A stretch of DNA of 64,000 nt from CAWGJF01 sp963822905 (lineage in GTDB: Bacteria > Bacteroidota > Ignavibacteria > Ignavibacteriales > Ignavibacteriaceae): NCBI GenBank assembly GCA_963822905.1, contig CAWGJF010000001.1:434001-498000 (forward strand), in the 5' to 3' direction. Position 1 is the stretch's first letter. Every line of letters starts with the position of its first letter. Below the pieces are notes generated by a model, which made no database searches, was not told where the DNA came from, and saw nothing but the letters and a program-made list of their open reading frames with translations. Shown piece after piece: positions 1 through 9,850 of the stretch. The position numbers and the translations under genes were made by a program.

Positions 1-64
1 GGATTTGTGAGTGAATGGTCATTGTTACACAAAGAATCAATAAAGTAAATATTAATGATTTCAT
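1..64 (-). CDS. 5' end of a secreted protein gene (partial)
   Basis: Reading leftwards from an ATG at 64, the frame stays open to the window edge and encodes about 21 residues that look like a signal peptide: MKSLI, a hydrophobic core, then HSQI. A good Shine-Dalgarno (AAGGAG) lies just upstream of this start. The mature protein is outside the window, so no function can be given. It follows the small membrane gene and the hybrid two-component regulator on the same strand. Confidence 0.55.
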   Translation of the reverse strand, partial: MKSLIFTLLILCVTMTIHSQI

Positions 65-110
65 GATATCTCCTTAATTATTTGATTGTTTTAACTTTTA
101 TACTGTTCAA

Positions 111-239
111 TTATTTGATAAAATCCAGTAGCCCGGTAAAAACCAAAGTGAGCAGAATTCCTATCATGATTGAAATTGCCACAATGATCTTTGTAACCAG
201 CTTTTCTTTTTTCCGCATTTGCTCGGTTGAATTTTCCAT
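111..239 (-). CDS. Small single-pass membrane protein, 42 aa
   Basis: This short open frame begins MENSTEQMRKKEKLV and continues with one strongly hydrophobic segment (about residues 17-39), ending DFIK. A charged cytoplasmic head followed by one membrane helix is typical of small bacterial membrane proteins. It lies downstream of the hybrid two-component gene on the same strand, about 160 bp away, and 47 bp before the next reverse gene. The ribosome-binding site is weak (purine-rich GGAAAAG). I do not recognise a family; the call rests on composition and position only. Confidence 0.45.
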   Translation of the reverse strand: MENSTEQMRKKEKLVTKIIVAISIMIGILLTLVFTGLLDFIK

Positions 240-396
240 TCTGGAATTCTTTTCCAATTGATTACTTCAAAAATTATTTTAACCATTTGATGAATGGTGC
301 AAAGGTAGAATAATGATGCAGGGTGTGCTATCTGATTTGTTTCAAGATTTTGTTGTTTTGTAACAAAATGTAAAATGATGTGTTTTAGCTGTTTCT

Positions 397-3300
397 TTAA
401 GCTTTAATTTTTGAGGAATACTCCGAAGGGACACAACTGAATTGTTTTGTAAATGCCCTTGTAAATTGAGCCGGACTAGAAAAACCAATTTCATAAGCAA
501 TTTGTGTTACTGACAACTTTCCTTCAATTAGGAGTTCTGCAGCATGCTTTAGTTTTTTATTTCTTATTAACTCACCTGGCGGTTGACCGGTTATTGAAAT
601 TATTTTCCTGTGAAACTGTGTACGGCTTACAAATAATTCTTTGGCTAATTGTTCAGTACCAAAATTTGTTTTGTCAAGATTTTTTTCTACTAGAGCCAAC
701 GTTCTTTCTAAAAATTCATTATCTGCTTTATTTAACTTATTCGATTCAATAATTTTGTCCGGTTCATTTTTATATTTATTTCTGATTCGCTTTCTTTGTT
801 CAAGAAGATTTTTAATACGTGTAAAAAGTTCCTTAGAATGAAATGGTTTTGTAAGATATTCATCAGCACCAATCTCCAATCCTTCAATTTTACTTTCAAA
901 TGATGCTTTGGCAGTAAGAAGTATTACCGGAATATCACTTGTCTGCCATTCAGATTTAATCCTGCTGCAAAACTCTAAACCATCCATTGAAGGCATCATA
1001 ACGTCACTGATAATTATATCAGGCATATTTTCTTTGGCTACTTTAATTCCTTCATTCCCATTTTCAGCTTCCGTAACCAGAAAATTATCTTGAAGCAATC
1101 CTTTTAAATACTCTCTTACATCTTCAGAATCATCAACAACAAGAATTGTAGTTCTATTTTCAGATTTGGTTACTGTTTCTGTTTTTTGATTGTTCTTTGT
1201 TGAACTATAAATTTTCTTGTCCGTTGCTTTTTTAATGTCCGTATCAATATTTGTTTTTGCTGATTGAACTTTTTCAGTTTCAGTTAAATAATCATCCCAC
1301 ATAGGAATTTGAAGTGTGAATTCAGTTCCTTCCCCCGGTTCACTGACTACAGAAATTTTCCATTTGTGTAAGTCGACAAACTCTTTAACTAAAGCTAATC
1401 CTATTCCAGAACCACCGTGAGAACGTTTTGTGGAATCATCCACCTGGAAAAACCGATCAAATATTCTATCAATCTTATCTTTTGGTACACCGGCACCACT
1501 ATCTGAAATTTTTATTTCTGCGATGGGTTTTCCGTCAACTGATTTTTCCTTAAAATCTACACTCACGTTACCGCCAACAGGTGTAAATTTAACAGCATTT
1601 GAAAGCAGGTTGTTTATAATTTTTTCTAATTTGTCTCTATCAACCCAGCAGGTCTTACTCTCTGAATCGCTCTGAAACTTCAAAGAAATATTTTTTTGCT
1701 TTGTAAATGATTCAAACGAAGAAATCAATCCTTTCAATATTGTGATCACATTTTCCTGCTTCGCTTTTAAGGGGATAGCCGCTTTTTCCAGCTGTGATAA
1801 TTCAAGCAATTGATCTATTAATACTTTAAGTCTGTCACTGTTTCTTTCAATCAGATCAATATTTTCCTGAAAATTCTTACTTTCACCACCTTTCTTTAAT
1901 TGTTCAATCGGACCTTTGATTAGCATGAGAGGAGTTCTGAACTCATGTGAAAGATTAGCGAAGAATCTTGATTTCAGTTCCTCAAGTTCTGATTTTTTCT
2001 TTACCTCAAATTCTCTGAGTTTTAATTCGTTGCGAAGTTTTGCGCGGTTTAATTCAAAACGTCTAATTCCAACCAGTCCAAGAATAATTAAAACGATATA
2101 CAATCCGTAAGCCCAAAAGGTCTTCCACCACGGTGGGTTCATTATAATTTTTAATGATGTGATATCGTCGTTCCAAACTCCATCGGCGTTAGTTGATTTT
2201 ACTTTGAATTCATAATTGCCGGGATCAAGATTTGTATATGTAACAAACCTTCTTTTTCCGCTTCCGATCCAGTCTTTATCAAATCCCTCCATTTTATAGG
2301 CGTATTCAATTGATTCAGAGGAATTGTAATCGAGTGCGGCAAACTCAAAAGAAAATACATCCTGATAGTGTGAAAGGACAATTTTATCTGCAGTATGAAT
2401 ACTTTTGGTTAGGGGGGAATCTTCGCCAATATTAACAGATTTATTAAATATCTGGAAATCTGTAATAACCAGGTTTGGTTTATAAGAAGACAACTGAATT
2501 TTTTTGGGATCGAAAATGTTAAGTCCTTTAGTAGCTCCAATTAATATAAGATCATTATCCAGCTTCAATGCAGATTCGGGATTCATCATTGTACCATTTA
2601 TTCCATCTGCAGAAGAAAAATTAGTAAATGTTTCTTTACTAACATCAAAGAATGAAATGCCGGAACCAGTACCAAGCCATAGATTTCCATTTATATCTTC
2701 AGTTATACTGTTAACAGAATTATCCGGTAATCCATCACTTACTGTATAAAAACGATTTTTAATTTCGATATCATAAACATTCAATTTATTAATATTGTTA
2801 ATTTCAAATCTGTTCAATCCATCACTTGTGCCTATCCATAAAATTGTTTTAGAATTTGTTAAGGACTTTGAATTTTTTGATTCGCAGATTGAATAAATGT
2901 TGTTACTGCTCAAACTATTTTTGTCATCTTTTTTATACAACCAATGATGAAAAATTCCACCATTCTTATCCTCGAACAGATTCAATCCTCCTCCAACAGT
3001 CCCAAGCCAGGTTCTACCTAACCTGTCTTCCTTTATCACCCAAACATCATTGTGACTTATGCTTTTATGATTTTCTGGTTCATTAAGCCATACTTTTGAA
3101 TTTCCTGTTGTTGGATTAATTCTTGCAGTACCGACACCCCAATATCCAATCCAAATATTATTTTTACTATCTGCTAAAATACTTTTGTTATAGTAAACCG
3201 ATTGGGTGCGGATCTGAGGATTATCCAGATCCCAATTAGTTAATTTATTATCATTATATTTGAATTGCTTTAAACCTTTGCCATATGTACCAATCCAAAT

Positions 3301-4593
3301 TTCGTTTTCATTAATAGATTCGAGAGACCAGATATGATATCCTTCGAAACGCCTGAGCTTTTTAAGTGCCGGATTAGTTTTTAAGTTACTTAACAAATAC
3401 AATCCATTCACAGTACCGATCCAGATTCTGTTATCATTGGATTTTGAGATTGCGGTTATATCTTTCTTTTTCAGGGCAGAAGACAAGTTATAATTTGAAT
3501 CTCCAAATACCACTGAATTAAATAACGTTGACTTGGGGGTGCTATAGCTAATACCATTTTCTGTAACCAGCCATAGAACTCCGGTTCTGTCTTTTATAAT
3601 TTTATTTATTTGATTGCTACTAAGGCTTTGTGAATTATTATCATCCTGAACATACCTGTAAGCGTTATCCGCGGTAAGGTTTATTCTTATCAAGCCAGAA
3701 TAAGAAGCTGTCCATAGAATTTTTTCGCCATCTACTATTTCTTCCACCACAGAATTAACACTTGTGCCATATTGCAAATTATCTGGATTATAAACTTTTA
3801 CTCTTTCAAAGCTCGAATTTTTAGAATCATATTTTGTAAGATTATTAAATGTACATACCCAAATAATGTTGTTATAAATCTCTGATTTGGATAATGACCA
3901 GATTAAGTTATTACTTAGGCTCATTTGATTTCCGGGATCATAGTAGTAGTGCTCAAATCCATTTTGAGGTAAGTCGGGATTGAATTTATTTAAACCAATA
4001 TAGGTTCCGATAATTAAATTACCATCGCTATCTTCAGTTATATCCTGTATATAATTATGGTTCAGACTCTTTCTATCTTCAGGATTTGCAACCCAATGAT
4101 TAATCTTATTTGTTTGCGGATTTAGTTTATATAATCCTTCTTTATATGTTCCGATCCAGATATTTCTTTTACTATCTTCATAAATTGTATTTATACTGTT
4201 TTCTTCAGTCAGCTTTGATTCGATTTTCCAGTGAGAAAATTTTTCATATACGGGGTCATACTTATCCAATACTCCTGCTTTTGTTCCAATCCAGATATTC
4301 CCAAATTTATCTTCGGTCAAAGCCCAAACACTATTATCTGAAAGACTATTGGAATCGGAAGGATCATGACGAAATATTTTAAAGCCATAACCGTCATAAC
4401 GGTTTAATCCATCATCTGTGGCAAACCACATAAAGCCAGCTTGATCCTGTATGACTGTCTTTACAATATTATTTGAAAGTCCATCTTCAACGGTGAGATG
4501 GTTAAATGTAATAGATTGGGCAAGAATGGTAAGTTCATATCCAAAAATTAAAATCAGACCAATTATTAAAGAATTGCGATGGGAGATAGTCAT
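397..4593 (-). CDS. Hybrid two-component system sensor/regulator (one-protein HTCS), 1398 aa
   Basis: This protein senses a periplasmic ligand and controls transcription within one polypeptide. In order it has an N-terminal signal/anchor, a long run of two-component propeller repeats (repeated blades of the type IWIGT..GLNR, about residues 30-740), a Y_Y_Y domain (about 740-825), and a transmembrane helix after WWKTFW (about 830-850). Then come a HisKA domain with SHEFRTP (phospho-acceptor His near 883), an HATPase domain with the GSGIGLAL box, a receiver domain with DD and the phospho-acceptor Asp in SDVMMPSMDG (about 1197), and a C-terminal AraC-type double HTH (about 1300-1395). In Bacteroidota this architecture usually controls polysaccharide use, but no SusC/SusD pair lies in the window, so the target is unknown. 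Gene length and all key residues look intact. Confidence 0.95.
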   Translation of the reverse strand: MTISHRNSLIIGLILIFGYELTILAQSITFNHLTVEDGLSNNIVKTVIQDQAGFMWFATDDGLNRYDGYGFKIFRHDPSDSNSLSDNSVWALTEDKFGNIWIGTKAGVLDKYDPVYEKFSHWKIESKLTEENSINTIYEDSKRNIWIGTYKEGLYKLNPQTNKINHWVANPEDRKSLNHNYIQDITEDSDGNLIIGTYIGLNKFNPDLPQNGFEHYYYDPGNQMSLSNNLIWSLSKSEIYNNIIWVCTFNNLTKYDSKNSSFERVKVYNPDNLQYGTSVNSVVEEIVDGEKILWTASYSGLIRINLTADNAYRYVQDDNNSQSLSSNQINKIIKDRTGVLWLVTENGISYSTPKSTLFNSVVFGDSNYNLSSALKKKDITAISKSNDNRIWIGTVNGLYLLSNLKTNPALKKLRRFEGYHIWSLESINENEIWIGTYGKGLKQFKYNDNKLTNWDLDNPQIRTQSVYYNKSILADSKNNIWIGYWGVGTARINPTTGNSKVWLNEPENHKSISHNDVWVIKEDRLGRTWLGTVGGGLNLFEDKNGGIFHHWLYKKDDKNSLSSNNIYSICESKNSKSLTNSKTILWIGTSDGLNRFEINNINKLNVYDIEIKNRFYTVSDGLPDNSVNSITEDINGNLWLGTGSGISFFDVSKETFTNFSSADGINGTMMNPESALKLDNDLILIGATKGLNIFDPKKIQLSSYKPNLVITDFQIFNKSVNIGEDSPLTKSIHTADKIVLSHYQDVFSFEFAALDYNSSESIEYAYKMEGFDKDWIGSGKRRFVTYTNLDPGNYEFKVKSTNADGVWNDDITSLKIIMNPPWWKTFWAYGLYIVLIILGLVGIRRFELNRAKLRNELKLREFEVKKKSELEELKSRFFANLSHEFRTPLMLIKGPIEQLKKGGESKNFQENIDLIERNSDRLKVLIDQLLELSQLEKAAIPLKAKQENVITILKGLISSFESFTKQKNISLKFQSDSESKTCWVDRDKLEKIINNLLSNAVKFTPVGGNVSVDFKEKSVDGKPIAEIKISDSGAGVPKDKIDRIFDRFFQVDDSTKRSHGGSGIGLALVKEFVDLHKWKISVVSEPGEGTEFTLQIPMWDDYLTETEKVQSAKTNIDTDIKKATDKKIYSSTKNNQKTETVTKSENRTTILVVDDSEDVREYLKGLLQDNFLVTEAENGNEGIKVAKENMPDIIISDVMMPSMDGLEFCSRIKSEWQTSDIPVILLTAKASFESKIEGLEIGADEYLTKPFHSKELFTRIKNLLEQRKRIRNKYKNEPDKIIESNKLNKADNEFLERTLALVEKNLDKTNFGTEQLAKELFVSRTQFHRKIISITGQPPGELIRNKKLKHAAELLIEGKLSVTQIAYEIGFSSPAQFTRAFTKQFSCVPSEYSSKIKA

Positions 4594-4691
4594 GATTCAA
4601 ATATAACTAAGCGCACTGATTTAGTAAATGAAATATGTTTTTAGTTATTAAAAAGTCGATTGAGTCCCATGTATTAAAAATAAAGGAAATT

Positions 4692-5333
4692 TTAGGCTTG
4701 AATCGCCCAGATTACATCTGATAAAGTTTGTGAGTCTTTTTCAAAATTAAATTTTAAAAGATAATCCGGATTGAACCCAATCATATATTTTTCAATTCTT
4801 TCTTTCAGCCATGAGATTTCTGATTTTAATTTCCAGTGTTCACCGGTTGATGAATAAAGAACAATAAACAGCCGATTCTTCAAATGCTTTCTTTGCTGTT
4901 GCGATTGATTTTTATAAAGCCATTTTATCAATTCATCTGTCTTCTTAATCGCTTCATTAATATTGTATGGAAATCCCTTGGGAAAAACTGAAGTTTTGTG
5001 ATCGAATGTAACTCCATCAATTGTGAAATCAACAAGCCGGTCTTTTTCATTAAGTGCAGGTTTTACGTTTGGAAGGTAACAAAAGATTTTCTCAACTGCC
5101 TGTGCCGACCAGAAATTATACCACCTGTTTAAGGCATAATTAGAAATGCTTTGGTAATCTTTATCATTTTTGAGTTTTGATTCAATTTCCTTTAACACTG
5201 TATCAAAATTTTGAATGTGATAAACAAAGTTGGTGAGGTTATCGAAATAATCATTTTGCTTTCTGCCCCATTTGTATGGATATGAAAGTCTTTTTTTTAA
5301 TTCGTTTTCAATTGTTTTTAATTCATTCAACAA
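4692..5333 (-). CDS. Uncharacterised PD-(D/E)XK nuclease-like protein, 213 aa
   Basis: No signal peptide or membrane segment is seen, so it is probably cytoplasmic. The centre of the protein (about residues 100-115) carries DFTIDGVTFDHK, a D followed about ten residues later by D-H-K, with beta-strand-like sequence on both sides. This fits a PD-(D/E)XK nuclease core. A later NRLFIVLYSS segment looks like another core strand. A basic, Gln-rich helix follows the putative active site. It is read leftwards, 98 bp before the hybrid regulator and divergent from the next gene. A DNA methyltransferase lies 1 kb away on the same strand, but the two are separated by an opposite-strand gene. The nuclease assignment is an inference from motif spacing only. 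Confidence 0.55.
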   Translation of the reverse strand: MLNELKTIENELKKRLSYPYKWGRKQNDYFDNLTNFVYHIQNFDTVLKEIESKLKNDKDYQSISNYALNRWYNFWSAQAVEKIFCYLPNVKPALNEKDRLVDFTIDGVTFDHKTSVFPKGFPYNINEAIKKTDELIKWLYKNQSQQQRKHLKNRLFIVLYSSTGEHWKLKSEISWLKERIEKYMIGFNPDYLLKFNFEKDSQTLSDVIWAIQA

Positions 5334-5497
5334 ATCTTAAATCCATTCTGGTGATTTAAAATACAAATAGAGAATTTTTCAACAGGATAGAACAAACAAT
5401 CTATTCTCCGGAAATTATTCTAGGAATATTTTTACTAATGTAAACAAAATTAATTTTAATCAGGATTTGCGAATTAACTTTTTTAAAGGATCACAAA

Positions 5498-6322
5498 ATG
5501 AAAAAAACAATTATTCTTTTCCCGCTTATATTTTTATTGGCAGGATTTACTATTAATAGAATGATTGATGGGAAAATTCAGGGGTTACTTAACCAGCTTC
5601 AACTAACAGATTCTTCTGCCAAAGAGTTTTTCTTTAACGATTGTTCCGGACCATCTTTTTATGTCCCGAATTTGAAAAGTCTGAAAAATATTTCAACCGG
5701 TGAAAGATCTTCATTTGTCCAGGTTATGGGGGATTATGCGAAACAATACACAGCTTCACAAGAATTTGTGGAAAAGTATAATCAATACAGGGAAGAAAAA
5801 AAACCAACTGAACCGGAAAAACCAAAATCCTCCGTTGATATGAAGCAGGAACAAAAAGATGGAATAATAAAATCAATTGATGAAATGGAAAAAGCTAAAA
5901 GCGAAGTTTCATCTGATCAAAAAACTATGTATGCTGATATAATTAAAACTATGAAGCAGCAACTCGCAGATCTTGATGATCCGGAAAAGAGTATGTATAC
6001 ACCAGAGATGGATCAAATATTTCAGGATGCATATAAACAGCAGGTGGAAAACTATAACCAGGAAGTCCAAAAGTGGGAAATAGAATACCCGGTTGGTAAT
6101 CCAAATAAAATGGTTAAGGAATGGTTAAATAAATTTTTAGAAACATCAAAAGATGTAGACTTTAATGCTAAAGTTGCAATAGATACGGATGGCAGAACAA
6201 AGTTTGTAAAACAAGAATTTGAAAGAAAAAATAACACCTGGAAATTGTGTTACCGTTCGGGTAAGGAAACAGTAAATGCCGCAAGAAAATTTGCACAGGA
6301 TTGGTTGAAAGAATTAAAGTAG
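5498..6322 (+). CDS. Secreted or anchored alpha-helical protein of unknown function, 274 aa
   Basis: It starts with an N-terminal hydrophobic stretch after KK (about residues 4-18), typical of a signal peptide or anchor. The rest is strongly charged, with a Lys/Glu/Pro-rich stretch around residues 100-115 and helical, coiled-coil-prone sequence to about 200. The C-terminal third (DFNAKVAIDTDGRTKFVKQEFERKN) is more globular. The start is preceded by AAAGGA. The gene stands alone between a divergent and a convergent neighbour and ends at a hairpin terminator. I do not recognise the family. Confidence 0.75.
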   Translation: MKKTIILFPLIFLLAGFTINRMIDGKIQGLLNQLQLTDSSAKEFFFNDCSGPSFYVPNLKSLKNISTGERSSFVQVMGDYAKQYTASQEFVEKYNQYREEKKPTEPEKPKSSVDMKQEQKDGIIKSIDEMEKAKSEVSSDQKTMYADIIKTMKQQLADLDDPEKSMYTPEMDQIFQDAYKQQVENYNQEVQKWEIEYPVGNPNKMVKEWLNKFLETSKDVDFNAKVAIDTDGRTKFVKQEFERKNNTWKLCYRSGKETVNAARKFAQDWLKELK

Positions 6323-6327
6323 AATAT

Positions 6328-6362
6328 TTAAAAACAAGCTCTCTAAAAACGAGGGCTTTTCA
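6328..6362. terminator. Hairpin between convergent genes
   Basis: A stem of the form AAGCTCTC / GAGGGCTT (one G-U pair) with a loop of A residues is followed by TTTT. It lies in the 37-bp gap between the convergent 274-aa gene and the DNA methyltransferase gene, and is placed to terminate the forward gene. Confidence 0.55.
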
Positions 6363-7406
6363 TTTCTGAAAAAGAAAAATGTATTCATGTTTGAAGATGT
6401 AAAATCCTCCGGCAAGCGCGCGGTAGCGCCATAATTCTTTTTGATTTCTTTTTCCTAAAGTCTGATCAAAATTTTTCACTATTGTTGATTTGAGTCTGCA
6501 GTTCCTTTTTAATACTTCCTGCATAACATAAAACCCTAAAGGAATCCATTCGCCTGAAGAATATTTATCTCCGATTACAACAGCAAGATATCTTCCTTTT
6601 TGAAGATGGGGAAGAGTGTTGTCTAATGCTTCTCCAAACATTTTCAAAAAGTCTTCAATTGATTTTGCATTCGAAAGATCATTTTTGTTACTGCTGAATT
6701 TTATGATATCCCAGTAGGGCGGATGAAGAAAGAGAAACTGAAATGAGGGTATTTTATCTTTTTCTATTATTGATTTTAAACCAATGTTCCGGCTGTTTCC
6801 TTTAATAATAATGTTTTTCGATTTGAATTTATTGTTTTCTTTCTTTAGAAGTTCTTTAGCTGATTTTATTGCTTTAGGGTTTAGATCAATTCCAAAACCA
6901 TTTCTGCCAAGTCTCTGACATTCTATTAATGTTGTACCGCTTCCAAGAAAAGCATCTAAAACCCAGTCGCCTTTCCTGGTATATCTTCTCAAAAATTGAT
7001 TCGGAATTTGTGGAATAAAATTTCCCCAGTAGTCAGCCTTATGAACGCCTGATTTATCACGTTTATCCATCAACCAAAGACTGTCAGTAATTAAATCATC
7101 ATATTCTTTCCAGCGGTTAAGATTTAGGTCATTAATCTTGCTGGTTTTCTTTTCAATCAAACTCTTAATAAGCCGGTTTATATAATAATGAGTTCGTTCT
7201 AAAGTTTTAGTCTCAATAATTTGTTTGATCTCCCCAAGTAAAAAAGCTTTTTTTACAGTGTGTTTGGTTCCGTTAAACTTATAATTTATTGAATTATCCT
7301 TTGCCGATTTTTTTTCAACTAAGGAATAAAATTTCTCAACCTCCTTTTTTAGTTTGTTGAGATTTTTGAATGCAGCTACTTTATCCAAAAAAGAAATTAT
7401 GTTCAT
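6360..7406 (-). CDS. Orphan site-specific DNA methyltransferase (N4/N6 amino type), 348 aa
   Basis: Likely transfers a methyl group from S-adenosylmethionine to an exocyclic amino group in DNA. The S-adenosylmethionine-binding motif I is DAFLGSGTTL (about residue 149), followed by GFGIDLNP. The catalytic motif IV is HPPYWD (about residue 226). The order, motif I before IV, differs from the common beta-class arrangement. The N-terminal 100 residues are basic and may be a target-recognition or DNA-binding part. It lies 9 bp downstream of the L-2-hydroxyglutarate oxidase gene on the same strand, which looks like accidental co-transcription. No obvious restriction enzyme is adjacent, though a PD-(D/E)XK-like gene lies 1 kb beyond. 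Recognition site unknown. Confidence 0.85.
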   Translation of the reverse strand: MNIISFLDKVAAFKNLNKLKKEVEKFYSLVEKKSAKDNSINYKFNGTKHTVKKAFLLGEIKQIIETKTLERTHYYINRLIKSLIEKKTSKINDLNLNRWKEYDDLITDSLWLMDKRDKSGVHKADYWGNFIPQIPNQFLRRYTRKGDWVLDAFLGSGTTLIECQRLGRNGFGIDLNPKAIKSAKELLKKENNKFKSKNIIIKGNSRNIGLKSIIEKDKIPSFQFLFLHPPYWDIIKFSSNKNDLSNAKSIEDFLKMFGEALDNTLPHLQKGRYLAVVIGDKYSSGEWIPLGFYVMQEVLKRNCRLKSTIVKNFDQTLGKRNQKELWRYRALAGGFYIFKHEYIFLFQK

Positions 7407-7415
7407 TTATAAAAA

Positions 7416-8624
7416 CTATATATCTGATTTAAATTTTGATTTAATTATTTCTGCAATTGTTTTGCCAATGCTTAACGATGCTGTCGCTGCTGGTGAAGGT
7501 GCATTTAAAACATGAACCATTCTCTTTGTCTCAACAATTCTGAAATCATCAACAAGCTTCCCGTTTTTATCAAGAGCCTGTGCTCTCACTCCTGCACCAC
7601 CCGGTTCGATATCATCGATTGTAATTTCAGGGACTAATTTTTGTAAAGCTGACACAAATGCTTTTTTGCTGAAAGACCTGTAAAATTCCCCAATTCCCAT
7701 TTTGTAATATTTTACTGCCATTTTTATAAAACCAGGAAAAGAAAACATTCTTGATGCATCTGTAAAGGAAAAATCCTTTTTAGAATAACCTTCACGTTTA
7801 AAAGCCAAAACAGCATTCGGTCCGGCTTCGACTTCTCCATCAATCATTCTTGTAAAATGAACTCCGAGAAAAGGAAATTTAATATCCGGTACAGGGTAAA
7901 TTAAATTTTTAACCAGGTATCTTTTCTCTTTTTTAATTTTATAGTATTCACCTCTGAAAGGGATTATCTGCAATGCCGGATTTACTCCGCATCGCTTTGC
8001 AATAAGATCCGAATAAAGGCCACCGCAATTTACAAGCAGTTTGGTTTTAAATTCACCTTTTGTTGTATAAATTATTAATTCATTTTCTGATTCCCTGACA
8101 GAAAGAAATTTACAATTCAGGATAATATTCCCATTTTGATTTTTAAGTAATTCAGCATACTTGTTCGTTACCTGTGTGTAATCAACAATCCCCGTTTGTG
8201 GAACAAATAAACCGGCAATTCCATTAACATATGGTTCATATTCTTTTAGCTCATCCTTATTTAACTTTTTTATTCCTTCAAGTCCGTTGGCTGTTCCTCT
8301 ATCAAAAAGATTATCCAGGGAATCAAGTTCTTTGTTGTTGGCTGCAACCACAATTTTACCACAGCGCTCGTGAGCAATTCCATTCTCTTTGCAAAAATTG
8401 TAGAGCATTTGACGACCATTAACACAATTTATGGCTTTTAAAGATCCCGGTTTATAATACAAACCAGAATGAATTACTCCGCTGTTATTACCTGTTTGAT
8501 GATGAGCTAATTCAGATTCCGCTTCTATTATTAATATCTTAAAATCAGAATTTTGAGATAATTTAAAAGCTGTCGCTGTCCCGATAATACCCCCGCCGAT
8601 AACTATTATATCATAAGAATTCAA
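7416..8624 (-). CDS. lhgO: L-2-hydroxyglutarate oxidase/dehydrogenase
   Basis: This FAD enzyme oxidises L-2-hydroxyglutarate to 2-oxoglutarate, passing electrons to quinone or oxygen. The N-terminal Rossmann motif is DIIVIGGGIIGTATAF (residues 4-20), and the family signature HQTGNNSGVIHSGLYY follows near residue 43. The C-terminal part has GGAGVRAQA and the HVLNAPSPAATASLSIG ending typical of LhgO/DAO-family enzymes. The length of 402 is normal. It is the first gene of a two-gene reverse unit with the methyltransferase and is divergent from the small membrane gene at 8810. Confidence 0.93.
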   Translation of the reverse strand: MNSYDIIVIGGGIIGTATAFKLSQNSDFKILIIEAESELAHHQTGNNSGVIHSGLYYKPGSLKAINCVNGRQMLYNFCKENGIAHERCGKIVVAANNKELDSLDNLFDRGTANGLEGIKKLNKDELKEYEPYVNGIAGLFVPQTGIVDYTQVTNKYAELLKNQNGNIILNCKFLSVRESENELIIYTTKGEFKTKLLVNCGGLYSDLIAKRCGVNPALQIIPFRGEYYKIKKEKRYLVKNLIYPVPDIKFPFLGVHFTRMIDGEVEAGPNAVLAFKREGYSKKDFSFTDASRMFSFPGFIKMAVKYYKMGIGEFYRSFSKKAFVSALQKLVPEITIDDIEPGGAGVRAQALDKNGKLVDDFRIVETKRMVHVLNAPSPAATASLSIGKTIAEIIKSKFKSDI

Positions 8625-8809
8625 TTAATTCCCCGTTTTTTAGTGATTATACGCACAATAACCTTGCACATTATAAATAGATGTTGTAACATACAAATGT
8701 TCTTGTTTGAAATTAGTGAACATTTTGTTAGGAATTACTGAAATTTAAATATTACTTTCATTTATTAGAATAGGAATAAATAATAGTCTAATAAAATAAC
8801 AGGTGATTT

Positions 8810-9097
8810 ATGAACAGCAAACAAAAAAAAGTAATATTAATTGCGGTAATTCTTCTTGCATTGGCAACTGTTGCATGGCTTTACAGTGGGGGAGAAGTTT
8901 TCAGCAAAGACGGAGTTTTTGTCGAAAAAGAACTTACCGATTTAGATAAGATGCTTGGGCAGGCGCCGGAAAAAGTTTATCAGGAAAAATTCATTTTAGG
9001 ATTGCTGCCACACACTGCGGTTTTTGCAGGTGTTGTTGTAGCAATATCAGGAGTTTTATTTTTTATATTCAAAAACAAAAAAAATAAGGAGGAATAG
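8810..9097 (+). CDS. Small two-helix membrane protein, 95 aa
   Basis: Two hydrophobic segments (about residues 7-25 and 65-88) flank a hydrophilic loop, and the C-terminus is KNKKNKEE. The stop codon overlaps the GTG start of the YceI gene by one base, and the AAGGAGG ribosome-binding site for YceI lies inside the end of this gene, so the two are almost certainly translated as an operon. The start is preceded by AACAGGTG. No family recognised; a membrane role linked to the YceI protein is an inference from the operon. Confidence 0.75.
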   Translation: MNSKQKKVILIAVILLALATVAWLYSGGEVFSKDGVFVEKELTDLDKMLGQAPEKVYQEKFILGLLPHTAVFAGVVVAISGVLFFIFKNKKNKEE

Positions 9098-9726
9098 TGA
9101 AAAACATTCTCAAGATCATTTTCTTTTCATTTGTGTTTATAGTCTCCGGATTTAGCCAGGGATTTAATGTTGGAAAAACAGGCACACAAACTTTTTCATT
9201 TAGTGATAAAAGCAATCAGGCAACATTTTTTAGCAGCACACCGCTTGAAGATATTACCGGGATTTCTAATGATGTAAAAGGAAACGCCACATTTGATGTT
9301 AGTGATATAAAAACTTTACAGGGTTCTGTTTCCATTTCAACCGGTTCGCTTAAAACTGGAATAGATTTGAGAGATGGTCATCTAAAAAGTGCTAACTGGC
9401 TGAATGCCGAAGCATATCCTGAAATTAAGTTTGTAATTAAAAAAGTAAGTGATGTTCAGGTAGTAAGTGACAACAGTCTGAAAGCTAAAGTGACCGGAGA
9501 TTTTTCTGTGCATGGCGTAACAAAAGAAGTAACTGCTGATGCAACTTTGAATTATGTTGTGGAAAATGAACAAACTAAAAAACGTGGACCAGGAGATTTT
9601 CTTGGAGTACAGGCGAATTTCGATATAACACTTTCCGATTATAATGTTTCAAATAAAATCCTTGGTGAAAAAGTTTCAGATAAAATTGCAATCACGATTA
9701 ATATAGTTGGATCAAACGCAAAATAA
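9097..9726 (+). CDS. YceI-family periplasmic protein
   Basis: YceI proteins are lipocalin-like beta-barrels that bind isoprenoid-type lipids in the periplasm. The sequence has an N-terminal signal peptide (MKNILKIIFFSFVFIVSGFSQ), then family features: SVSISTGSLKTGIDLRDGHL, WLNAEAYPEIKF and VTGDFSVHGVTKEV. The length of 209 is normal. The GTG start is fixed by a strong AAGGAGG five bases upstream and by the one-base overlap with the preceding gene. It is followed by a clear terminator hairpin. Ligand and physiological role are unknown. Confidence 0.92.
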   Translation: MKNILKIIFFSFVFIVSGFSQGFNVGKTGTQTFSFSDKSNQATFFSSTPLEDITGISNDVKGNATFDVSDIKTLQGSVSISTGSLKTGIDLRDGHLKSANWLNAEAYPEIKFVIKKVSDVQVVSDNSLKAKVTGDFSVHGVTKEVTADATLNYVVENEQTKKRGPGDFLGVQANFDITLSDYNVSNKILGEKVSDKIAITINIVGSNAK

Positions 9727-9747
9727 TTAATATATAAAATCAATTTG

Positions 9748-9788
9748 AAATCCGTATTGCTGTTATGGTAATACGGATTTTCTTTTTA
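9748..9788 (+). terminator. Rho-independent terminator after the YceI gene
   Basis: A perfect 11-bp stem (AAATCCGTATT / AATACGGATTT) with an 11-nt loop is followed by a T-rich tract. It closes the two-gene unit. Confidence 0.85.
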
Positions 9789-9850
9789 AATAGAAAAATA
9801 ATCCGGTATTTGGTTAAATTTATCTACATAATTTTTCAGGAGGAAAAAAG

